From NCBI GenBank assembly GCA_964384675.1, contig CAYLNK010000332.1, forward strand, positions 1 through 7,401: 7,401 nucleotides of DNA, written 5' to 3'. Positions 1-6,033 of this stretch are shown here, one piece after another; within the stretch, counting starts at the first letter, position 1; each line of letters starts with the position of its first letter. A model generated the notes under the pieces. The model worked only from the letters and a program-made list of their open reading frames with translations. It was not told the DNA's origin and did not search any database. The stretch is from CAYLNK01 sp964384675 (lineage in GTDB: Bacteria; Acidobacteriota; Thermoanaerobaculia; UBA5066). Both the position numbers and the translations under genes were made by a program.

Positions 1-648
1 CTCGAGAGCGCGGCCGCCGGCCCCGAGCGCGACGCGGCGCTGGCCGCAACCGTGCGGCGTCGCGACGACGTGGCCCGGTACGTCGACGCGTACCGCCGCT
101 ACTGCTGGCCGGTGAGCGGGCTCGACGGCTTGAGGCTCGCGCCGTTCCATCTCCTTTCGAGCGAGGGGAAGGTGCACGTCGACCGGGACCACCTCTGGCA
201 CATGGAGACCCTCCACCGGCTCGCGGCCGCCGACCCCGAGCTCCTCCTCCCGATCCCGTACCGCAGCGTGGACCTCGCCGACGGCGCGAGCGAGGTTGCG
301 GCGACACGCTGGTGGGAGGAGCTGACGGACCGGGGCGGGGAGGGGATGGTCGTCAAGCCGCTCGATTACGTGACCCGCGGGTCACGTGGGCTCGTCCAGC
401 CCGCGGTGAAGTGCCGTGGCCGCGAATACCTGAGGATCATCTACGGCCCGGAGTACACCGAGCCCGCGAACCTCGAGCGCCTGCGCAAGCGCGGTCTCGC
501 GACGAAGCGCTCGCTCGCCCTGAAGGAGCTGGCGCTCGGGATCGAGGCGCTGGAGCGCTTCGTGCGGCGCGAGCCGCTCCGCCGCGTCCACGAGTGCGTC
601 TTCGGCGTGCTCGCGCTCGAGAGCGAGCCGGTCGACCCGCGCCTGTGA
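1..648 (+). CDS. pnkp: Polynucleotide kinase-phosphatase (Pnkp), C-terminal ligase part, 5' end outside window
   Basis: This is the last 215 residues of bacterial Pnkp. The whole enzyme joins a 5'-kinase, a 2',3'-phosphatase and an adenylyltransferase/ligase domain, and with the methyltransferase Hen1 it repairs and 3'-methylates RNAs cut by ribotoxins. The frame is open to base 1, so the internal ATG at 52 is not the true start. Seen directly: the nucleotidyltransferase motif IV-like EGMVVKP (nt 340-360), a motif V-like VKCRGREYLRIIYGPEY a few residues later, and the family-typical C-terminus RRVHECVFGVLALESEP. The kinase and phosphatase domains and the ligase motif I lysine lie upstream and cannot be checked. 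In known genomes hen1 usually sits beside pnkp, so it is expected just outside the window. The stop overlaps the next gene's GTG start. Family assignment is from recalled similarity and is strong. Confidence 0.93.
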   Translation, partial: LESAAAGPERDAALAATVRRRDDVARYVDAYRRYCWPVSGLDGLRLAPFHLLSSEGKVHVDRDHLWHMETLHRLAAADPELLLPIPYRSVDLADGASEVAATRWWEELTDRGGEGMVVKPLDYVTRGSRGLVQPAVKCRGREYLRIIYGPEYTEPANLERLRKRGLATKRSLALKELALGIEALERFVRREPLRRVHECVFGVLALESEPVDPRL

Positions 649-2138
649 GACGGCGACGCGCGGTCCTCCTCCTTCTCGGAGCGACCCTCATCGGGCTGGC
701 CGCTCTCCTCGGGCGGCCCGCCGCGCATCTCTGGCGGACGGCGCGCGCCGATCGCGACGACCGTGTACCGGCGCCCGCCGGGCAGCTCCTCGACGCCAGC
801 CGGCTCGACGCGACTCCCGTCGCCGGCGTCATCGAGGTGGCGGCCGACGTCACGTCCGCCAAGGCCCAGATCGCGGACCTCCTCACGCGCGCCCGACGCG
901 AGAACCGTTCCGTCTCGATCGCCGGCGCGCGACACAGCATGGGAGGGCAAAGCCTCGTGCGGGACGGCTACGTCCTCGACATGCTCCCCCTCCGCGCGAT
1001 GTCGCTCGACGCCGCCGGGAAGGTGCTCACGGTGGGCGCGGGCGCCCGCTGGTCCGACGTCCTGGCGTTCCTCGATCCGCGCGGTCTCTCGGTGGCGGTC
1101 ATGCAGTCCGACGCCCGCTTTTCGGTAGGTGGCTCGCTGAGCGTGGGAGCGCACGGCTGGCAGGCGGGCCGCCCGCCCGTCACCTCCACGGCGCGGGCGC
1201 TCACCGTCGTGAGAGCGGACGGCACCGCCGTCCGGTGCAGCCGCACGGAGGAGCCCGAGCTCTTCTCCTTGGTCCTCGGCGGCTACGGCCTCTTCGGCGT
1301 GATCGTGGAGGCGGAGCTGGAGGTGGTGCGCAACGAGGCGTACCGGCCCGAGCGCCGCCTCGTCCCGGTCGAGCGGTACGTCGAGACGCTGGACGGCCTC
1401 GAGAGGGCGGGGGGCTCGTCGGACGTCGAGATGGCGTACGGGCGTCTCTCGATCGTCCCGGGCGCCCTCCTCGAGGAGGGGATCGTCACGGTCTACCACC
1501 GGACGACGTCGACCGGCCCGCTCCGCCCCACGGCGTCCGGCATCGTCGACAGGAAGAAGAGGCTCCTCTTCCGCGGGAGCGTGGGGAGCGACTACGGCAA
1601 GCGCCTCCGCTGGCAGGCGGAGACTCATCTCGCCCGGCTCTACGAGCCGTCGATCGTCACCCGGAACCAGCTCCTCGACGCCCGCGTCGAGGAGTACGAG
1701 AACGTCTCGAACGACAGCACCGACATCCTCCACGAGTACTTCGTCCCGCCCGACCGCTTCGTCCCGTTCGTGGCGCGGCTCCGCGCGGCGGTGCGACGGT
1801 CGGGCGCCGACCTCCTGAACGTCACGGTGCGCGAGGTGGAGAGGGACGACGCCAGCTTCCTGCGCTACGCGGACCGGAGGCTCCTCGCGCTCGTCTGCCT
1901 CTTCAACCAGCGCCGCACCGCGGAGGCCGAAGCGAAGGCCCAGGTGTTGACGCGCGAGCTGATAGACGGCGTCCTTTCGGAGGGAGGCCGTTACTACCTC
2001 CCGTACCGCCTTCACGCGACGCCCGAGCAGCTCCGCCGCGCCTACCCGCAGGTCGACGCGTTCTTCGCGGCGAAGCGGAGGCTCGATCCCGACCTCCTCT
2101 TCCGCAACGCGTTCTTCGACCGGTACGGGATGCCGTGA
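645..2138 (+). CDS. FAD-linked oxidase (VAO/PCMH fold, aldonolactone/alditol-oxidase-like), N-terminally anchored or exported
   Basis: A 497-aa flavoprotein oxidase. The start chosen is GTG at 645, overlapping the pnkp TGA. It gives an N-terminus of arginines followed by a hydrophobic stretch (about residues 5-26, AVLLLLGATLIGLAALLG), typical of a membrane anchor or signal peptide. Longer in-frame extensions from 312 only shadow pnkp. The FAD-binding domain spans about residues 65-230: IAGARHSMGG around residues 93-100, then VGGSLSVGAHG and GGYGLFGVIVEAELEVV. The C-terminal part ends with LDPDLLFRNAFFDRYG, as in lactone/alditol oxidases. His97 sits where alditol oxidases carry a histidyl-linked FAD, so covalent flavin is plausible but inferred. 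Such enzymes oxidise a sugar, polyol or lactone hydroxyl and pass electrons to oxygen or a carrier; the substrate here is unknown. The stop overlap points to translational coupling with pnkp. Confidence 0.88.
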   Translation: MRRRRAVLLLLGATLIGLAALLGRPAAHLWRTARADRDDRVPAPAGQLLDASRLDATPVAGVIEVAADVTSAKAQIADLLTRARRENRSVSIAGARHSMGGQSLVRDGYVLDMLPLRAMSLDAAGKVLTVGAGARWSDVLAFLDPRGLSVAVMQSDARFSVGGSLSVGAHGWQAGRPPVTSTARALTVVRADGTAVRCSRTEEPELFSLVLGGYGLFGVIVEAELEVVRNEAYRPERRLVPVERYVETLDGLERAGGSSDVEMAYGRLSIVPGALLEEGIVTVYHRTTSTGPLRPTASGIVDRKKRLLFRGSVGSDYGKRLRWQAETHLARLYEPSIVTRNQLLDARVEEYENVSNDSTDILHEYFVPPDRFVPFVARLRAAVRRSGADLLNVTVREVERDDASFLRYADRRLLALVCLFNQRRTAEAEAKAQVLTRELIDGVLSEGGRYYLPYRLHATPEQLRRAYPQVDAFFAAKRRLDPDLLFRNAFFDRYGMP

Positions 2139-2158
2139 CGGTGTGACGACGTGACGAC
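2135..2158. repeat. Three tandem 8-bp units at the oxidase stop
   Basis: Three consecutive 8-base units start at 2135, 2143 and 2151: gtgacggt, gtgacgac and gtgacgac. The first contains the oxidase stop codon. This is probably local slippage; no function is evident. Confidence 0.5.
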
Positions 2159-2198
2159 GCTCGTCCTCCTCCCCGGCGAGGGCGAGTCGTTCTCAGGC

Positions 2199-2217
2199 CC
2201 GCTCGCGATCCGAGCGG
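2199..2217. terminator. GC-rich hairpin, possible terminator element
   Basis: Perfect 7-bp stem ccgctcg/cgagcgg around a 5-base loop, 61 bases past the oxidase stop. It lacks a T-run, so it is not a classical intrinsic terminator. It may aid termination between the convergent genes. Confidence 0.3.
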
Positions 2218-2256
2218 CGACGCCGATGGCCTACAAATTTCGCCGCCGTGACCTTG

Positions 2257-2275
2257 GTCGCGACGCGTTCGCGAC
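2257..2275. terminator. Second GC-rich hairpin between convergent genes
   Basis: Perfect 7-bp stem gtcgcga/tcgcgac with a 5-base loop. On the plus strand a short T-run (gttttgtg) follows about 15 bases later. It lies 80 bases past the end of the minus-strand cassette. Together with the hairpin at 2199-2217 it may form a bidirectional termination zone, but neither has an adjacent U-tract. Confidence 0.3.
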
Positions 2276-2354
2276 TAGCCCGCGCGTGCTGTTTTGTGTA
2301 GCGGCACCCTGCGGCCACTCAGCTCTGGTCGATTGCCCGAGCGGATGAAAATCT

Positions 2355-3122
2355 TCACGGCCTCTGGCGCTTCTGGAGTTCGTTCTGGTAGGGCGACAGG
2401 GATTTCAAGAGCTTCTCGAGCTTGCTGAGCTGCGTATCGAGTTTCTTCGTCGGGGCTCGCGCCTGAGTCGCACGCTGCGCACCGAGGTCCTCTTTCGCCA
2501 GTTCGACTTCAGCCTTGATCTCCGCCTCGAGCTTCTGACCTATGGCAACGACCAGGGCTAAGTCGGGGGTGGAAAGCCAGCTGTGGTCGTCAAACACGCC
2601 TCGGCAAAATGCCGAGAAGATTCTCGTCGGAAGTGCGGCCCTGAACTCAACGTCAAGGCGTGCGACGCGGGTCCTCCGAATGAACTCCTCGAGCCTCCCC
2701 TCATCAGGCAGCTTCACCGTTACAAGAGACTCCAGATGGGCTACCAGCCGGACGTCGCCTGATTCCGGGAGATGCCCGAGGTAGAAGCGATCTGGTGTGG
2801 AGGCCCCATCACGAAAAGACTCAAGCGCGCGACAGAAGTCGTCGAACTCTCTGTCCGGAGAGACACTCCTGTCCTCACCCTCGCGGATCTGTGGGACCTT
2901 CCAGTTCGTCGGTTTCACGCCCGCGACAACGACTTCCCCCTTCTGCAACGCAACGCAGTCGCGGGACACGATCAGCCCATGAGAGAACAACATGTCGTAG
3001 GAAGGTGCAATGTCGAAGTCATCCTCAACGCTGGAGTAGGTGAGCCCTCGGGTTAACTTGAGCAAGTCCCCCTGCAGCAGCTCTTGTGGTTCACTAGCGG
3101 AGACTGACTTTAAAGGCGGCAT
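2355..3122 (-). CDS. Conserved hypothetical protein, third gene of low-GC cassette (SRDC motif, coiled-coil C-terminus)
   Basis: A 255-aa soluble protein with no signal peptide or membrane segment. I cannot name its function. The N-terminal part has QGDLLKL (about 17-23) and GLIVSRDCVALQKGEVVVAG (about 49-68). That layout resembles a loose group of uncharacterised bacterial proteins with GD near the N-terminus and a later SQSCDL-like motif; here the motif reads SRDC at 53-56. A mid-region RFYLGHLPE...VAHLESLVTVKL (112-137) and RVARLDVEFRAALPTRIF (152-169) fit the same layout. Residues about 195-250 are charged and heptad-like (QKLEAEIKAEVELAKEDL, then LDTQLSKLEKLLKSL), so likely coiled coil. 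ATG at 3122 lies 3 bases after the stop of the upstream gene and has no clear Shine-Dalgarno, so translation is probably coupled. G+C is lower than in flanking genes. Confidence 0.75.
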   Translation of the reverse strand: MPPLKSVSASEPQELLQGDLLKLTRGLTYSSVEDDFDIAPSYDMLFSHGLIVSRDCVALQKGEVVVAGVKPTNWKVPQIREGEDRSVSPDREFDDFCRALESFRDGASTPDRFYLGHLPESGDVRLVAHLESLVTVKLPDEGRLEEFIRRTRVARLDVEFRAALPTRIFSAFCRGVFDDHSWLSTPDLALVVAIGQKLEAEIKAEVELAKEDLGAQRATQARAPTKKLDTQLSKLEKLLKSLSPYQNELQKRQRP

Positions 3123-3125
3123 CCA

Positions 3126-3617
3126 CTATTCGCCGACGAAGCCCTTCAACTGTCCGATCAAGATGGGATCTCCATAGTCCTCGGTCGGCCGATCGGAGAG
3201 GCCGCGGGCGGAGAGCAGCCGGCGCGGCGGTGTGTAGAGCGTCCTTGTTGGATCTACCGCGGCCGCTGCTGCCTGCCAAGCCGAAAGTGACTCAATTTGA
3301 TCCAACAGGTGGGCCCTGAGTCCCGCGAGGATCTGCGCAAGGGCATGTAGCTCCTCCCGTGTCAGTAGCCCGCTCGCGCATTCCGCAAGCAAGCCTCGGT
3401 AGGTGTTCCGGAAGTCCCTGAACGCACGACTCTCGGAGTCTTCGCCAGCTTCGAAGAGACGGCCAGCGATTTCCGCTTCTCTTGAGAATCTCTCCACCAG
3501 AAGCAGCCCGTCTAGCACCGTAGCGGCTGTCTGAGCCAGCGCTGTGGGTCGGGCTGAGGGGCCGCCCGAGGAGCTTGTGATGGACGACGACGCTGGCCAC
3601 ATGTTGACGACGTTCAT
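3126..3617 (-). CDS. Hypothetical protein, second gene of low-GC cassette
   Basis: A 163-aa protein that I do not recognise. The first 25 residues are Ser/Gly/Pro-rich and probably disordered. Residues about 26-120 look wholly alpha-helical (TALAQTAATVLDGLLLVERF, FRDFRNTYRGLLAEC, LTREELHALAQILAGLRAHL), and the C-terminal 40 residues are Pro/Arg-rich, ending in GDPILIGQLKGFVGE. It has no transmembrane segment and no catalytic motif. The ATG at 3617 overlaps the stop of the TIGR04255 gene by four bases (ATGA), and an AGGGAG Shine-Dalgarno sits about 7 bases upstream, so this is a genuine operon member. A short helical protein between two larger ones could be an adaptor or a small partner of either neighbour; that is inference only. 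Confidence 0.72.
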   Translation of the reverse strand: MNVVNMWPASSSITSSSGGPSARPTALAQTAATVLDGLLLVERFSREAEIAGRLFEAGEDSESRAFRDFRNTYRGLLAECASGLLTREELHALAQILAGLRAHLLDQIESLSAWQAAAAAVDPTRTLYTPPRRLLSARGLSDRPTEDYGDPILIGQLKGFVGE

Positions 3618-4414
3618 CGCGACTCCCTGGAGAAGCGGTCGTGTCTCACAGATGTTGGTACAAGCCGTTCGAACGCCTCGTTTACCGCGGTGTTCGCGTT
3701 TCTGAATGCGGACACCAAGTCGTCTAGTCCAGCGCCAACGAAGGTCTTCCGGATGCTAGTCTCGAGTTGAAGCCGAGCCGGTACGTCCGACCGGGGTGAC
3801 GCAATCTCGAGCGAGGCTGAAACGGTGAGACGTTCCGATTCGCCGGGCTGCACCATGCGGAGGACGAGTTGTGGCTGTTTCGCACCCGGAACTCTCAGTA
3901 GCGACAGGCACGATCCGAGGACTGGAAGGACCTGGCTCAGGTCTTCAAAACCGGTCCAGTGACGTCCCTCCTCAAGAGTGTCGACCTTAGTCACCTCAAT
4001 CGTGTGAACGGCTAGCTGTTGCCGCAGATCGACCTGGCTGAATACCGAGAAGTCGTGGAACTCCTTCAGAAAGCGTGTAAGAACTCCCCGTTCGCCGCCC
4101 GCAGGAGTGGAGTGGTCATTGAACCTGGGATACGCCCCCCCTGTCGCTCTCCAGTTCAAGTAGAACCGGTTCGCCTGGATCTGCAGAATGAAGGACCTGT
4201 CGACGGATACCAGCCAGACCCGGGTAGGGAATGGGGCCTGGAGCGCAAGTTCTTCACCTTCAAAGAGAAGAGGGTGCACCTCATGAGTTGGATAGGCGTC
4301 ATTCCGAGATGCCTGAAACCGTCCTGCCGCTACTGCATCCAAGCCCTGGACGGCGGAGAAGATCACGCCGCAGGCGACTTCGGTGATCGGGGGTGCGGTG
4401 AGTTCGGTGAGCAT
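3614..4414 (-). CDS. TIGR04255 family protein, first gene of low-GC cassette
   Basis: A 266-aa protein matching the sporadically distributed TIGR04255 family, whose biochemical role is not established. Features that fit the family: an N-terminal APPITEVACGVIF (7-19), the central block FILQIQANRFYLNWR (75-89, usual form Q-x-Q-x-(D/N)-R-F-x-x-N-W-R), an IEVTKVDTLEEG segment (139-150) where relatives have a T/R-Y-I/V-N stretch, and a C-terminal helix NTAVNEAFERLVP (241-253). Length is normal for the family. The ATG at 4414 is chosen because it places PPITE a few residues from the start, as expected. AAGG lies directly against the ATG and GGGAG lies further back, so its ribosome site is not ideal. 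It leads a three-gene operon, overlapping the next gene by ATGA. The patchy family distribution and the low G+C fit horizontal transfer. Confidence 0.8.
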   Translation of the reverse strand: MLTELTAPPITEVACGVIFSAVQGLDAVAAGRFQASRNDAYPTHEVHPLLFEGEELALQAPFPTRVWLVSVDRSFILQIQANRFYLNWRATGGAYPRFNDHSTPAGGERGVLTRFLKEFHDFSVFSQVDLRQQLAVHTIEVTKVDTLEEGRHWTGFEDLSQVLPVLGSCLSLLRVPGAKQPQLVLRMVQPGESERLTVSASLEIASPRSDVPARLQLETSIRKTFVGAGLDDLVSAFRNANTAVNEAFERLVPTSVRHDRFSRESR

Positions 4415-4463
4415 CCTTACGACCGGTGGCTCCCTACAGATTTCTTGAGAGTCCGTTGCGTTG

Positions 4464-4492
4464 ATGATATCGGGTGAACGCCCGCTTCGGCA
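4464..4492 (-). promoter_or_regulatory. Possible promoter for the three-gene cassette
   Basis: On the minus strand TATCAT (4469-4464) is one base from the consensus -10 and would give a leader of roughly 43 bases before the ATG at 4414. The -35 position (4492-4487, TGCCGA) is poor. This is a low-confidence guess supported mainly by position and by the AT-richer sequence here. Confidence 0.25.
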
Positions 4493-4680
4493 CTCTTACC
4501 TTCCGCTGCAATACCCCCGCCAATCTAGCTGAAGCGAATGGACACGCACATAGCCTTGATCGAGCCGTGGGACGTTCACCATGAGGCGGCCTGCGCGCGT
4601 CGGGTTTCATCGGTGCCAGGGGATTTCGTCTCTGGAGATTCCGGGTGTCGGAGTCAGGCGATCGTGATGCGGCCATGCAG

Positions 4681-4908
4681 CTACGCAGGGCTTCTCGGCG
4701 GGCTCCCCTCCCCGATTCGCGGGATGACTTGGAGCTGTGCCGCTGCCTCTCCGAAGATCCGGGTGACCGCGAGAGCGTCCGCACCGTGGTTCACGGCAAG
4801 CGTTCCCAGTTCGAAGAAGAGGCGCGCCAGCGCAACGACGTAAGCGGGCGGCTCGCCCGTGAGCGGATCGGGCGTGAACGACTCGATACCGAGGTCTCGA
4901 ATGTTCAA
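4681..4908 (-). CDS. Putative small protein of 75 aa, unknown family
   Basis: I do not recognise this protein. Support for a real gene: a strong Shine-Dalgarno GGGAGGTG with about 4-6 bases to a TTG start at 4908, high-GC third codon positions like host genes, and a product that looks foldable. It has a short lead-in (NIRDLGIESFTPDPLTGEPP), a helical middle (AYVVALARLFFELGTLAVNH then ALAVTRIFGEAAAQLQVI) and a Pro-rich tail. No start other than TTG is available near the ribosome site. It lies on the same strand as the low-GC cassette but 266 bases upstream of it, and it is divergent from vapB. Its codon use resembles the chromosome rather than the cassette, so it may be a resident gene or the remnant of one. 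A plus-strand frame at 4645-4992 covers the same bases but looks like its shadow. Confidence 0.42.
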   Translation of the reverse strand: MNIRDLGIESFTPDPLTGEPPAYVVALARLFFELGTLAVNHGADALAVTRIFGEAAAQLQVIPRIGEGSPPRSPA

Positions 4909-5100
4909 CGAACACCTCCCTACCCGTCACTGAGGCTCTGGCGGGCTGACCGGAGGTTACATCCCCCGATCCGGGGCGCGGCTCCGTGTTGACACTCTTG
5001 CCTCCGCCGACCACAGGATCCGCCTCCCTCTCGGGCGGCGGTGAACTGCCGTTGCCTCCTTCCGGCAGGCGTCCGGCCTCGCGCCTCGGCTCCGCTCGGA

Positions 5101-5129
5101 AGTATCTACGTAATATATATACTCCTGGT
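5101..5129 (+). promoter_or_regulatory. vapBC promoter, likely leaderless, with overlapping inverted repeat
   Basis: An AT-rich island (taatatatatact, 5111-5123) stands out in very GC-rich DNA just before the vapB ATG at 5130. TATACT at 5118-5123 matches the -10 consensus at five of six positions. A start 6-7 bases downstream would fall on or next to the ATG, leaving no room for a Shine-Dalgarno. No good -35 is visible. AGTAT (5101-5105) and ATACT (5119-5123) are inverted copies flanking the -10, and the AT run is itself nearly palindromic. This is where a VapB dimer or VapBC complex would be expected to bind for autorepression (inference). Confidence 0.5.
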
Positions 5130-5366
5130 ATGCCGACGCGCGCGAAGCTGTTCCAGTGCGGTGGCAGCCAGGCCGTCCGGCTGCCGAAGGCGTTCCGCTT
5201 CGAAGGGCAGACGGAGGTCCTGATCCACCGGGAAGGCCCCCGGGTCATCCTGGAGGAGGTCCGTCGCGAGTGGAGCCCCGAGTTCCTGGCGCTCGCGGGA
5301 AGCGCCCCGGCGTTCCCGTACCGGGGCCGGCGGAGTGCGGCCGAGCGGGGACCCGGCCTCGATTGA
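5130..5366 (+). CDS. vapB: VapB-type antitoxin (AbrB/MazE-like swapped-hairpin fold)
   Basis: A 78-aa antitoxin that neutralises the VapC RNase encoded next to it and represses their joint promoter. The N-terminus shows the classic signature: AKLFQCGGSQAVRLPKAFRF (5-24) followed by a V-x-I...EG...VIL strand pattern (30-41), the DNA-binding beta-hairpin fold. Residues about 42-78 form the toxin-binding tail (REWSPEFLALAG, then a Pro/Arg-rich end). The ATG at 5130 is preferred because a longer in-frame extension back to 4986 runs through non-conserved sequence and through the promoter. Four bases at its 3' end (TTGA) are shared with the vapC start, so the two are translationally coupled with antitoxin first, as is usual. 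Confidence 0.88.
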   Translation: MPTRAKLFQCGGSQAVRLPKAFRFEGQTEVLIHREGPRVILEEVRREWSPEFLALAGSAPAFPYRGRRSAAERGPGLD

Positions 5367-5764
5367 GGTACCTCCTCGACACGAACGTCCTGGTCGACTT
5401 CCTGAGGGGCCGCTTCCCCGCGGTCGCACGGCGGATCCGCGAGTCCGCGCCGGAGGACCTCGTCACGAGCTCCGTCGTCGCGGCGGAGCTCCGCTACGGG
5501 GCCGAGAAAAGCGCACGACCGGAGGAGAACCACGCCCGCCTCGACGTGCTGCTGCGAGAGATCCGCTCCCTCCCGTTCGACGAGGCCGCCGCCTCGGCGT
5601 ACGGGACGGTGCGTGCCTCGCTCGAGCGGCGCGACAAGCCGATCGGCGCCAACGACCTCCTCATCGGCGCCCAGGCCCTCGCCTGCGGCCTGATCCTCGT
5701 CACCGACAACACCCGCGAGCTCGCCCGGATCGAGGGGCTCGTCGTCGAGACCTGGCGCCGCTGA
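5363..5764 (+). CDS. vapC: VapC toxin, PIN-domain ribonuclease
   Basis: A 133-aa PIN-domain protein. VapC toxins are Mg2+-dependent RNases that cut tRNA or rRNA and arrest growth when VapB is lost. All four acidic positions expected of an active PIN site are present: Asp6 (YLLDTNVLVDFLRG), Glu42 (SSVVAAELRYG), Asp98 (IGANDLLIGAQAL) and Asp115 (LVTDNTREL). It is full length for the family and looks intact. The start is TTG at 5363, the only codon that puts YLLDTN at the N-terminus; no ATG or GTG is suitable. It overlaps the vapB stop by four bases. A GGGGA sits about 15 bases upstream, too far for an efficient ribosome site, so coupling to vapB is likely and would keep toxin below antitoxin. 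The cellular target cannot be told from sequence. Confidence 0.93.
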   Translation: MRYLLDTNVLVDFLRGRFPAVARRIRESAPEDLVTSSVVAAELRYGAEKSARPEENHARLDVLLREIRSLPFDEAAASAYGTVRASLERRDKPIGANDLLIGAQALACGLILVTDNTRELARIEGLVVETWRR

Positions 5765-5920
5765 CCGGATCGCCTCGCGCCCAGCAGCGTCTCGAACATC
5801 CACCAGGTCACGGAATTCGCTCCCGGTCGGCGGGACCTCGAGCCGGGGCGAGGGACGGGGTCGGAGCGACCTCGAGCACGCCGGGGACCCGCTCGCGCGC
5901 GCCGCGAGGACGCGGGATCA

Positions 5921-5950
5921 GGCCTCGACGTGTTCGAAGCCCCCGAGGCC
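5921..5950. repeat. Stem-loop A, GGCCTCG/CGAGGCC
   Basis: A 7-bp perfect stem pairs ggcctcg (5921-5927) with cgaggcc (5944-5950) across a 16-base loop. A related unit lies about 60 bases further on, so the two are probably diverged copies. Confidence 0.5.
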
Positions 5951-5981
5951 AGACGGACGAATCCCACGACGGGACCGCACA

Positions 5982-6009
5982 GGCCTCGAGGGGCGAGTTC
6001 GTCGAGGCC
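5982..6009. repeat. Stem-loop B, GGCCTCGA/TCGAGGCC
   Basis: An 8-bp perfect stem pairs ggcctcga (5982-5989) with tcgaggcc (6002-6009) across a 12-base loop. It shares with stem-loop A the leading caggcctcga, a gttcg in the loop and a following run of C, which suggests a duplicated element. Confidence 0.5.
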
Positions 6010-6033
6010 CCCGCGGCCTCGCGCCGCGCGCGA

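Larger units (their letters stand above)
2139..2354. other. Convergent intergenic gap and left edge of the low-GC segment
   Basis: A stretch of 216 bases lies between the end of the oxidase (plus) and the end of the cassette (minus). A GTG-started reading frame from 2151 to 2348 is open, but its product shifts from high-GC codons (MTTLVLLPGEGES) to composition that does not look coding, so I do not call it as a gene. Its first dozen residues could be the stub of a lost gene. G+C falls from roughly 2220 onward, which marks the left boundary of the acquired region. I saw no tRNA, IS end or obvious target-site duplication. Confidence 0.5.

Noticed and set aside
312..644. In-frame N-terminal extension of the oxidase back to an ATG at 312
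   Set aside because: It lies wholly within pnkp in another frame and translates to Arg/Ala/Pro-rich sequence. The GTG at 645 gives a proper hydrophobic N-terminus.
441..2015. Long minus-strand open frame of 524 codons
   Set aside because: It is the antisense shadow of pnkp and the oxidase. Its product is Arg/Glu/Val-rich with no domain pattern, as is common in high-GC DNA.
1235..2146. Plus-strand frame of 303 codons overlapping the oxidase
   Set aside because: Frame-shifted reading of the oxidase that yields Arg/Pro-rich sequence without motifs.
4019..4477. Plus-strand frame of 152 codons opposite the TIGR04255 gene
   Set aside because: It overlaps a confidently assigned gene on the other strand and has no recognisable motif.
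4964..4976. Short hairpin ccccg/cgggg with a 3-base loop
   Set aside because: Only 5 bp in very GC-rich DNA, without a T-run; expected by chance.
4989..4994. Exact TTGACA on the plus strand
   Set aside because: No acceptable -10 lies 16-19 bases downstream, and it is over 120 bases from the vapB -10, so it is likely coincidental.
4607..5803. Minus-strand frame of 398 codons across vapBC
   Set aside because: It is antisense to the well-supported VapBC pair and its translation has low-complexity character.
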